Part shown: positions 18,048-25,513 of the stretch, piece after piece | Layout of the letters: each line of letters opens with the position of its first letter | Position numbering within the stretch: position 1 is the first letter of the stretch | Origin: Microvirga sp. | GTDB taxonomy: Bacteria; Pseudomonadota; Alphaproteobacteria; Rhizobiales; Beijerinckiaceae | Direction: 5' to 3' | Assembly (NCBI RefSeq): GCF_014699075.1 | Contig: NZ_JACXAB010000012.1 | Location: 1 to 64,000 of the forward strand | DNA length: 64,000 nucleotides | Program-made: the position numbers and the translations under genes | The notes under the pieces: model-generated | The model's database searches: none | What the model saw: the letters and a program-made list of their open reading frames with translations, nothing else | Told to the model about the DNA's origin: nothing

Positions 18048-19252
18048 CCCCAGCCACCTCCCTGTCAGCCGATGTCGTGATCGTCGGCGGCGCCGTCATG
18101 GGCTCTTCCGCGGCCTATCACCTGCTCGCCGATTTCGGCTTCAAGGGACGCGTCATCGTGGTCGAGAAGGACCCGACCTATCAGCTCTCGGCCTCGGCAC
18201 TCTCGGCGGCCTCGATCCGCCAGCAATATTCGAGCGCGGTGAACATCCGCATCTCGCTTTACGGCATCCAGTTCCTGCGCAGCATCGGCGATCATCTGGC
18301 CGTCGATGGCGACCGGCCGGAGATCGGGTTGCGGGAAGGGGGCTATCTTTATTGCGCGTCGGACGCGGGCGAACAGGTTCTGCGCGAGAACCAAGCGCTG
18401 CAGGCGTCCGAGGGCGCGGACATCCTGTTCCTGCAGCCGGACGAGCTGAAAAGCCGCTTCCCCTGGCTCAATGTCGAGGATCTGGCTGCCGGCACCTGGG
18501 GCCGCTCGGGGGAGGGCTGGTTCGACGGCTGGGGGCTGCTCCAGGCCTTCCGCAAGAAGGCCCGCTCGCTCGGCGCGGAATATGTGAAGGGCGAGGTGGC
18601 CGAGATCGAGCGGGACGGCGGCACTGTTGCGGCGGTGCGTCTCAAGGACGGCACGCGGATCGCCTGCGGCGCGCTGGTCAACTGCGCGGGCTCCGGTGGG
18701 CGGGCGATTGCCGCCATGGCGGGCCTCGACATTCCGGTCCAAGCCAAGCGCCGCTACGTGTTCACCTTCGCCTGCAAGGAGCCGGTGGAGAACTGTCCGC
18801 TGCTCATCGACACGTCGGGCGCCTATGTGCGTCCGGAAGGCGAGGGGCACTTCATCTGTGGCGCGTCGCCGGAGGCGGACATGGATCAAGATTGGTCCGA
18901 CGACGATCCTGCAAGCCAGGAGATCGACCACACGTTCTTCGAGGAGTTCATCTGGCCGTCGCTCGCCCACCGCGTGCCGGCCTTCGAGGCGATCAGGCCC
19001 GGCCGTGCCTGGTCAGGCCCCTACGACATGTGCCTGCTCGATCACAACGCCATCATCGGCCAGGCGGGCGAGCCGAAAAATTTCTACCTGTGCAACGGCT
19101 TCTCAGGCCACGGCCTGCAGCAGGCGCCGGCGGTCGGACGGGGCTTGGCCGAACTCATCGTGCACGGCGGCTACCGCACGCTCGACCTGTCGGAACTGGG
19201 CTACGAGCGCGTGCTCGCCAACCGGCCGCTGCTGGAGCGGAATGTGATCTAG
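18044..19252 (+). CDS. FAD-dependent amino acid oxidase/dehydrogenase (DAO family)
   Basis: 402 residues. VVIVGGAVMGSSAAYHLLAD is the N-terminal FAD motif, and ASIRQQYSSAVNIRISLY and LCNGFSGHGLQQAPAVGRGL are typical DAO-fold blocks seen in sarcosine oxidase, DadA and L-pipecolate oxidase (AmaA). The cofactor-proximal Gly reads GGAVMGSS rather than GxGxxG. Coupling to an Lrp gene and the divergent position beside saccharopine and aminoadipate semialdehyde dehydrogenases suggest an amino-acid oxidase feeding the same route, for example pipecolate or a D-amino acid. The substrate is not determined by the sequence. It ends with a 4-bp stop-codon overlap with the convergent gene. Confidence 0.82.
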   Translation: MTPATSLSADVVIVGGAVMGSSAAYHLLADFGFKGRVIVVEKDPTYQLSASALSAASIRQQYSSAVNIRISLYGIQFLRSIGDHLAVDGDRPEIGLREGGYLYCASDAGEQVLRENQALQASEGADILFLQPDELKSRFPWLNVEDLAAGTWGRSGEGWFDGWGLLQAFRKKARSLGAEYVKGEVAEIERDGGTVAAVRLKDGTRIACGALVNCAGSGGRAIAAMAGLDIPVQAKRRYVFTFACKEPVENCPLLIDTSGAYVRPEGEGHFICGASPEADMDQDWSDDDPASQEIDHTFFEEFIWPSLAHRVPAFEAIRPGRAWSGPYDMCLLDHNAIIGQAGEPKNFYLCNGFSGHGLQQAPAVGRGLAELIVHGGYRTLDLSELGYERVLANRPLLERNVI

Positions 19253-19971
19253 AGGCCTGTCTCGTCGGAGGTGCTGTAGGCCCAGATCCGGCCGCCGCGG
19301 TTCATGTGGCGCTGCATCAAACCCGGCTGGTCGGCGGAGGGACGCGTATCGACGGCAAGCTCGTTGACGCCCTCCCGGTCGGCCCGTTCGTCGCTGCGGC
19401 GGGAGCCGGTGCCAACCGTCGTGCTTGAGCCCTGGTTGGTCTGGGCAAACTCGTCCGTTCTCAGGTCCGTGGTTCCGAGATCGTCCGCGCCTTCCGCCAT
19501 CAGGCCCATGCCGGGCAGGGTGCTGGTGGTGGTCATGCCGCCACCGGAGCCGCCGGTGATGCCGGCACCGAGCGGCGCGCCCACATCAGCGCCGGCTTGG
19601 TCGGAGCCGTTTGAGGAGAGCCATTCCCGGCTGCTGCCGTCGAGATCGACCGGGTCGAACATCTCCAGCACTCGTACCGCCTCCTCGGCATTGTCCCGGT
19701 CGACCTGGGCGGCGATCAGGGTATGGTCCCGGTGAAGGCCCTGCTCGAAGAGGCGCTTGTCGGCATCCGGCAGGTTCAGGTCGTGCAGGGCTTCCATGGA
19801 ATCGTCGCGGGCGGAGAGGCTGCGGAAGCCCGAGATCGATGATATCTCGCGGGCATCCTGGTTGCCGACGGCGACGATCCTGTTCTGAGCGATCCCCATC
19901 TCGAGCAGGGACTGGAGAGCCTGACGAGCCTGGGCGGGATCCCTGAACAGGGCTGTGATCATCTGTGGCAT
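19249..19971 (-). CDS. Uncharacterised protein, stress-protein-17M-like N-terminus and disordered tail
   Basis: 240 residues if started at MPQMITALFRDPAQARQALQ. Residues 3-105 look like a compact alpha/beta domain (ITALFRDPAQARQALQSLLE ... HTLIAAQVDRDNAEEAVRVL) similar to the general-stress-protein 17M type, which also has the ALF-x-D-x-x-x-A start. The remainder is low-complexity and Gly/Ser/Thr-rich (GAGITGGSGGGMTTTSTLPG), probably disordered, and rich in acidic residues. No signal peptide or catalytic motif is seen. The stop overlaps that of the convergent oxidase gene. Confidence 0.65.
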   Translation of the reverse strand: MPQMITALFRDPAQARQALQSLLEMGIAQNRIVAVGNQDAREISSISGFRSLSARDDSMEALHDLNLPDADKRLFEQGLHRDHTLIAAQVDRDNAEEAVRVLEMFDPVDLDGSSREWLSSNGSDQAGADVGAPLGAGITGGSGGGMTTTSTLPGMGLMAEGADDLGTTDLRTDEFAQTNQGSSTTVGTGSRRSDERADREGVNELAVDTRPSADQPGLMQRHMNRGGRIWAYSTSDETGL

Positions 19972-20082
19972 GGATCTTTTCCGTTGGGTTACTCCCTCAA
20001 CGAAGAGGTGCTTCAGCCTGTTCCCGCGATTGGCCATTAAGCCTTTTGTATGAAAGGGCTTCCATTTTGAAGCCGGCTATGA

Positions 20083-20115
20083 TTGTCATGGTTTCGTCAC
20101 AGAACCGTCATCCGG
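20083..20115 (+). promoter_or_regulatory. Triple Pho-box half-sites upstream of ugpB
   Basis: TTGTCAT, TCGTCAC and CCGTCAT begin at 20083, 20094 and 20105, so the GTCAT/GTCAC cores repeat with exact 11-bp period. PhoB boxes are tandem 11-bp units with CTGTCAT-like cores. They lie about 70-95 bp before the ugpB start, in a position to activate the promoter. ugp operons are classical phosphate-starvation genes, so PhoB control is likely. Confidence 0.7.
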
Positions 20116-20178
20116 GCTTAACGCCAGGATGGTGAACGACAAGAACGTCCCAGACGGGATGATACGGGAGAGATTAGA

Positions 20179-21486
20179 ATGATGAAGAAGTCGCTCCTCG
20201 GCGCCCTGGCCCTCGGCCTCGCGACGAGCACCTCCGCCTTCGCCCAGACGGAGCTTCAGTGGTGGCACGCCATGACCGGCGCCAACAACGACGTCGTGAA
20301 CAAGCTGGCGGAAGAGTTCAACGCTTCCCAGAAGGACTACAAGGTCGTCGTCAGCTATAAGGGCCAGTACGCCGATACCCTGAACGCCGGCATTGCCGCG
20401 TTCCGTGCGGGCAACGCTCCCCACATCCTGCAGGTGTTCGAAGTCGGAACGGCGACCATGATGGGCGCCCGCGGCGCGATCAAGCCGGTCCAGGAGATGA
20501 TGAAGGAAGCGGGCGAGAAGTTCGATCCGCAGGCCTACCTCCCGGCTATCACCGGCTACTATTCCACGGCTAAGGGCGAGATGCTCTCCATGCCGTTCAA
20601 CTCCTCCTCGATGGTCATGTGGATCAACAAGGACGAGCTGAAGAAGGCAGGCGTCGCCGAGATCCCGAAGACCTGGCCTCAGGTGTTCGATGCCGCCAAG
20701 AAGCTCAAGGCTGCCGGCCACGACACCTGCGGCTTCTCGAATGCCTGGGCGTCCTGGGCGAATGTCGAGCAGTTCTCGGCCTGGCACAACATCCCGATGG
20801 CCACCAAGGCCAACGGCCTCGACGGCTTCGACACGGAGATGAAGTTCAACTCTCCGCAGCATGTGAAGCACCTGCAGAACCTCGTGGATATGCAGAAGGA
20901 CAAGACCTACGATTATTCGGGCCGCGACTCGAAGTCCGAGGGCCGCTTCACCTCCGGCGAATGCGCGATCTTCCTCACCTCCTCGGGCTTCTACGGCAAC
21001 GTGAAGGCCAACGCGAAGTTCGACTGGGCCAATGCGCCGATGCCGTACTACCCGGACATCCAGGGCGCTCCGCAGAACTCCATCATCGGCGGCGCATCCC
21101 TGTGGGTCATGGGCGGCAAGAAGGCTGACGAGTACAAGGGCGTGGCCAAGTTCTTCACCTTCCTGTCCGACACGGACCGTCAGGCGAAGCTGCACCAGGA
21201 ATCGGGCTATCTCCCGATCACCAAGGCGGCCTACGAGAAGACCAAGGCTTCGGGCTTCTACGAGAAGAACCCCGCTCTCCAGACGGCCCTGATCGAGCTC
21301 ACCAACAAGGAGCCGACCGAGAACTCCCGCGGTCTGCGCTTCGGCAACATGGTGCAGATCCGCGACGTGATCTCCGAGGAGATCGAGGCTGCTCTCGCCG
21401 GTCAGAAGCCCGCCAAGGACGCTCTCGATACGGCCGTGACCCGCTCCAACCAGATCCTGCGTCAGTTCGAGCGCACCGTTCGCTAA
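20179..21486 (+). CDS. ugpB: sn-glycerol-3-phosphate ABC transporter, substrate-binding protein
   Basis: 435 residues, close to the 438 of E. coli UgpB. A signal peptide (KKSLLGALALGLATSTSAFA) leads to a mature start QTELQWWHAMTGANND, followed by GYYSTAKGEMLSMPFNSSSM and NIPMATKANGLDGFDTEMKF blocks typical of UgpB. It binds glycerol-3-phosphate or its diesters in the periplasm and hands them to UgpAE. First gene of ugpBAEC. GGAGAGATTAGA precedes the ATG, and a long hairpin separates it from ugpA. Confidence 0.95.
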   Translation: MMKKSLLGALALGLATSTSAFAQTELQWWHAMTGANNDVVNKLAEEFNASQKDYKVVVSYKGQYADTLNAGIAAFRAGNAPHILQVFEVGTATMMGARGAIKPVQEMMKEAGEKFDPQAYLPAITGYYSTAKGEMLSMPFNSSSMVMWINKDELKKAGVAEIPKTWPQVFDAAKKLKAAGHDTCGFSNAWASWANVEQFSAWHNIPMATKANGLDGFDTEMKFNSPQHVKHLQNLVDMQKDKTYDYSGRDSKSEGRFTSGECAIFLTSSGFYGNVKANAKFDWANAPMPYYPDIQGAPQNSIIGGASLWVMGGKKADEYKGVAKFFTFLSDTDRQAKLHQESGYLPITKAAYEKTKASGFYEKNPALQTALIELTNKEPTENSRGLRFGNMVQIRDVISEEIEAALAGQKPAKDALDTAVTRSNQILRQFERTVR

Positions 21487-21510
21487 GCTGACCTGATACT
21501 CGCCACGAAC

Positions 21511-21546
21511 TCATCCCGGGGAGCTTGAAGACGCTTCCCGGGATGA
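21511..21546 (+). other. Intra-operon hairpin between ugpB and ugpA
   Basis: TCATCCCGGGGAGC and GCTTCCCGGGATGA pair over 14 bp with a single G-U wobble and an 8-nt loop. The tail TCTTATAG is only partly U-rich. A hairpin after the binding-protein gene commonly stabilises its mRNA or attenuates read-through so that the binding protein exceeds the permeases. Confidence 0.7.
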
Positions 21547-21614
21547 TCTTATAGATCACCCTCGCAGACCGGTTGATGCCGTCATCTGCCCATCACCGGA
21601 CCGACGTTACAGCG

Positions 21615-22496
21615 ATGGAAAAACGAGCTCACATTTCAGGTTGGACGCTGCCGCTCCTGCTGATCCTTCCGCAGATGGCGATCACCGTCATCTTCTTCTA
21701 CTGGCCGGCCTCCCAGGCCATCTGGCAGTCCTTCCTGCGGGAAGACGCCTTCGGCCTCGCGTCCGAATTCGTCGGCTTCGAGAATTACGTCTCGCTGTTC
21801 GAGCAGCCCGAGTATTACCGGGCGATGGTCACGACCGCGATCTTCTCGTCGCTCGTCGCCTTCTTCTCGCTTGCCTGCGCGCTGCTGCTGGCCACCCAGG
21901 CAGACAAGAACATTCGCGGCGGGCAAGCCTTCAAGACTTTTCTGATTTGGCCCTATGCGGTGGCTCCCGCCATCGCGGGCGTGCTGTGGCTCTTCATGTT
22001 CCATCCGACGCTCGGCACGCTCTCGAAGCCGATCAAGGCGATCGGCATCGACTGGAACCCGATGCTGAATGCCAACCATGCCATGACGCTCCTGGTCCTC
22101 TCGGCCACCTGGAAGCAGATCAGCTACAACTTCCTGTTCTTCCTGGCGGGCCTGCAGGCGATCCCGAAGAGCGTGATCGAGGCGGCGGCCATCGACGGCG
22201 CCGGCCCCCTGCGCCGCTTCTGGACCGTGATCTTCCCGCTTCTGTCGCCCACCACGTTCTTCCTGCTCGTGGTCAACATCGTCTACGTGTTCTTCGACAC
22301 GTTCGGCATCATCGATGCCGTGACGGGCGGCGGCCCTGCCGGGCAGACCACGACCCTTGTCTACAAGGTTTATGCGGACGGCCGTCTCGGCGGCGATCTC
22401 GGCGGCTCGGCCGCCCAGTCGGTGATCCTGATGATCATCGTGATCGCGCTCACTGCCATCCAGTTCCGTTATGTCGAGCGCAAGGTGCAGTACTGA
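21615..22496 (+). CDS. ugpA: sn-glycerol-3-phosphate ABC transporter permease
   Basis: 293 residues (E. coli UgpA 295) with six transmembrane segments, beginning [19 protein letters not shown]. The EAA-type loop that contacts the ATPase reads [20 protein letters not shown]. The ATG at 21615 is chosen because it gives the family N-terminus ([10 protein letters not shown]); upstream codons are not conserved-looking. It overlaps ugpE by one base (TGATG), so the two are translationally coupled. Confidence 0.94.
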   Translation: MEKRAHISGWTLPLLLILPQMAITVIFFYWPASQAIWQSFLREDAFGLASEFVGFENYVSLFEQPEYYRAMVTTAIFSSLVAFFSLACALLLATQADKNIRGGQAFKTFLIWPYAVAPAIAGVLWLFMFHPTLGTLSKPIKAIGIDWNPMLNANHAMTLLVLSATWKQISYNFLFFLAGLQAIPKSVIEAAAIDGAGPLRRFWTVIFPLLSPTTFFLLVVNIVYVFFDTFGIIDAVTGGGPAGQTTTLVYKVYADGRLGGDLGGSAAQSVILMIIVIALTAIQFRYVERKVQY

Positions 22497-23341
22497 TGGT
22501 CGAGAATCGTCCCTTCGCCCAATTCATGGCTTACCTGACGCTCGCGCTTGGCGTCGTCATCGTGGCCTTCCCGGTCTATCTGGCCGTCATGGCGTCCACC
22601 TTCGACACCGCGACCATCATCAACGGCAACATGCCGCTGGTGCCCGGTGACCAGGCGGCTGAGAACTACAACCGAACGCTGCTCTACGGCGGCATGCATG
22701 CGCGCCAGCCCGTCGGCGGCATGATGTTCAACTCGATGATCATGGCGCTGGGGATCGCGATCGGAAAGATCCTGATCTCGATCCTCTCGGCCTTTGCGGT
22801 GGTGTATTTCAAGTTCCCGTTCCGCAAGACCGCGTTCTGGATCATCTTCATCACGCTGATGCTCCCGGTCGAGGTGCGCATCTACCCGACCTACAAGATC
22901 GTCGCGGATCTGGGGCTGCTCGACACCTATACGGGTCTGGTCATGCCGCTCATCGCGTCCGCCACCGGCACGCTGCTGTTCCGGCAGTTCTTCATGACGA
23001 TCCCGGACGAACTGCTCGAGGCCTCGAAGATCGACGGAGCAGGCGCGTTCCGCTTCTTCAAGGACACGCTGCTTCCGCTCTCCATGACGACGATTGCGGC
23101 GCTCTTCGTGATCCAGTTCATCTACGGCTGGAACCAGTATCTCTGGCCGCTGCTGATCACCACCAAGAGCTCAATGCAGACCATCGTCATCGGCATCAAG
23201 ATGATGATCACCACCACGGATGCCTTGACCGAGTGGAATGTTGCGATGACCACCGCGGTGCTCGCCATGCTGCCGCCGGTGCTCGTGGTGATCTTCATGC
23301 AGAGGCTCTTCGTGAAGGGTCTCGTCGAAACGGAGAAGTGA
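22496..23341 (+). CDS. ugpE: sn-glycerol-3-phosphate ABC transporter permease
   Basis: 281 residues, the same length as E. coli UgpE. Six membrane segments with the EAA loop EASKIDGAGAFRFFKDTLLP and the C-terminal MLPPVLVVIFMQRLFVKGL. Partner of UgpA in the inner-membrane channel. It starts in a TGATG overlap with ugpA. Confidence 0.94.
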   Translation: MVENRPFAQFMAYLTLALGVVIVAFPVYLAVMASTFDTATIINGNMPLVPGDQAAENYNRTLLYGGMHARQPVGGMMFNSMIMALGIAIGKILISILSAFAVVYFKFPFRKTAFWIIFITLMLPVEVRIYPTYKIVADLGLLDTYTGLVMPLIASATGTLLFRQFFMTIPDELLEASKIDGAGAFRFFKDTLLPLSMTTIAALFVIQFIYGWNQYLWPLLITTKSSMQTIVIGIKMMITTTDALTEWNVAMTTAVLAMLPPVLVVIFMQRLFVKGLVETEK

Positions 23342-23357
23342 CGCGCCGATGCGCCCG

Positions 23358-23385
23358 GCCCTCGCGGTTCAACAACCGTGAGGGC
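23358..23385 (+). other. Stem-loop between ugpE and ugpC
   Basis: GCCCTCGCGGTT and AACCGTGAGGGC pair over 12 bp (one G-U) with loop CAAC. It has no U-run, so it is more likely an mRNA-processing or stability element than a terminator. It sits in the 118-bp gap before the ATPase gene. Confidence 0.5.
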
Positions 23386-23459
23386 TCCTTCTCGAAAGCT
23401 TGAACGAATTTCGCCCGCCTCCTTGAGCGGAACGGGCAACGGTTAAAAGGAAGAGTACG

Positions 23460-24536
<1,077 letters not shown>

Positions 24537-24574
24537 TCCTGATCGGCGCAGAGCCTGGTTTCAAAGCGTCCCAA

Positions 24575-24606
24575 GGCCCTGGAGCGATCCGGGGCCTTTT
24601 TTGTTG
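24575..24606 (+). terminator. Rho-independent terminator of ugpBAEC
   Basis: GGCCCTGGA / TCCGGGGCC form a 9-bp stem (one G-U) with loop GCGA, followed by TTTTTTG. It lies 39 bp after the ugpC stop. Confidence 0.9.
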
Positions 24607-24634
24607 CTCTCTCCCGATCCTGAAACCCCTCCAC

Positions 24635-24847
24635 GTCATCCCCGGACTTGTTCCGGGGATCCACGTCTGTGCTGTCCGCGTCACAAGTCTCATCCTGAGG
24701 AGGTCACGCAGTGACCGTCTCGAAGGATCATCCAGTGTTCTCTGGAGCCTCCTTCGAGACGCAGACTGCGTCTGCTCCTCAGGATGAGGACAGAGAGAAG
24801 CGCGATGGCTCGAAGACGTGGATGGTCGGGACAAGCCCGGCCATGAC
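24635..24847. repeat. Composite repeat array: outer element interrupted by an inner palindrome
   Basis: The left outer hairpin (ATCCCCGGA-CTTGT-TCCGGGGAT, 24638-24660) and the right outer hairpin (GGTCGGGACAAGCCCGGCC, within 24818-24847) match the two halves of the compact element at 29885-29966. Between them sits the palindrome at 24689-24788. No open reading frame with coding character is present. Confidence 0.75.
24689..24788. repeat. Dispersed palindromic repeat, copy 2
   Basis: CTCATCCTGAGG at the left and CCTCAGGATGAG at the right are exact inverses, with internal GTCTCGAAGGA and TCCTTCGAGAC, as in the copy at 6778-6885. The centres (around CCAGTG...) are also similar, while stretches near the arms differ, as expected of a paired-arm structured repeat. 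Confidence 0.85.
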
Positions 24848-24873
24848 GGCGAGAGCATGTTCTCACTTTGTTC

Positions 24874-24902
24874 TTGACAGTCTCGCTAAGCTCGGCTATA
24901 TC
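24874..24902 (+). promoter_or_regulatory. Near-consensus sigma-70 promoter
   Basis: TTGACA (24874-24879), 17-bp spacer, TATATC (24897-24902). This is the best housekeeping promoter match in the window, and no protein gene follows for 610 bp. Initiation is expected near 24908-24910, at the start of the candidate RNA. Confidence 0.7.
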
Positions 24903-24907
24903 GTTGT

Positions 24908-25037
24908 GTAGACCTGTTCCTGTGAGGGGCGCGCTCGCGAGGCGTCGCAGTGTGGGAGCAGGCACGGTCCCGCCGCAGGGCTCGCAATCCTGTGATCGCG
25001 GGTGGCCGATCCTGGCTTGTTCCAGGTCCGCTGAAAC
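24908..25037 (+). ncRNA. Candidate structured small RNA (possibly 6S-like)
   Basis: Downstream of the consensus promoter, GACCTG (24911-24916) can pair with CAGGTC (25023-25028), closing a long rod. Inside it, GGTCCCGC (24966 on) pairs with GCGGGTGGCC near 24998, and CAGG with CCTG encloses a loop. A long, mostly unbranched rod behind a strong promoter fits 6S RNA, but I cannot identify the family from memory. The 3' end is uncertain: further hairpins at 25049-25068 (GAAGAG/CTCTTC) and 25133-25161 (CAGCACC/GGTGCTG, then GCTCTTTG) are possible ends. It has none of the conserved SRP-RNA, tmRNA or RNase P motifs. No supported protein gene lies in 24537-25513. Confidence 0.35.
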
Positions 25038-25185
25038 AAACCGTGCGCGAAGAGTAGTCTGGCTCTTCCATTCAACATCAACCATCGAGCTGGGCTGCCC
25101 GGAGCGCCACCCTCGATCACCCTTCAGGCTCGCAGCACCCGCTGCGGGCCCCAAGGTGCTGGCTCTTTGACAACCCACCACCAGC

Positions 25186-25429
25186 GTCATCCCGGACGAA
25201 GCGTAGCGAAGATCCGGAATCGCAGGACGAGTAAAGCACCGTCATTCCGGGGCGGCGCAGCCGAGCCCGGGATCCATAACCGCTGACGAGGCAGAACGGA
25301 GCGTAACGCTGCTCGCGTTTCCTAAAGCGTCGTGGTTCTGGATCCCCGCCTGCGCGGGGATGACACCGGCGAGGGTTCTGGCGCTCCATCGGGTGACGCT
25401 CCCGGATCGGCTCTGCCGTCCGGGATGAC
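25186..25429. repeat. Second nested repeat array upstream of the ammonia-lyase gene
   Basis: Outer arms GTCATCCCGGACG (25186-25198) and CGTCCGGGATGAC (25417-25429) are exact inverses. Within them, GTCATTCCGGGGCGGC ... GCCCGGGATCCATAACCGCT (about 25242-25285) matches the left half of the repeat at 12699, and GGATCCCCGC-CTGC-GCGGGGATGAC (about 25341-25365) is a further hairpin. The element is therefore a mosaic of repeat families. Confidence 0.75.
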
Positions 25430-25513
25430 ACCTTGATGGCGGGGGCCGCGAAGCGGCGGTTGCACCGGACCTGAAGCCCCGGTATCCCTTTTGCATCAAC
25501 GTGAGGAACAGCG

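Noticed and set aside
24908..25037. SRP RNA, tmRNA or RNase P RNA as identity of the candidate RNA
   Set aside because: The conserved GGAAGGAAGCAGCC-type SRP loop, the tmRNA ends and the RNase P core motif are all absent.
24635..25429. CRISPR array
   Set aside because: The repeats are palindromes of several types at irregular spacing, without equal spacers or cas genes.
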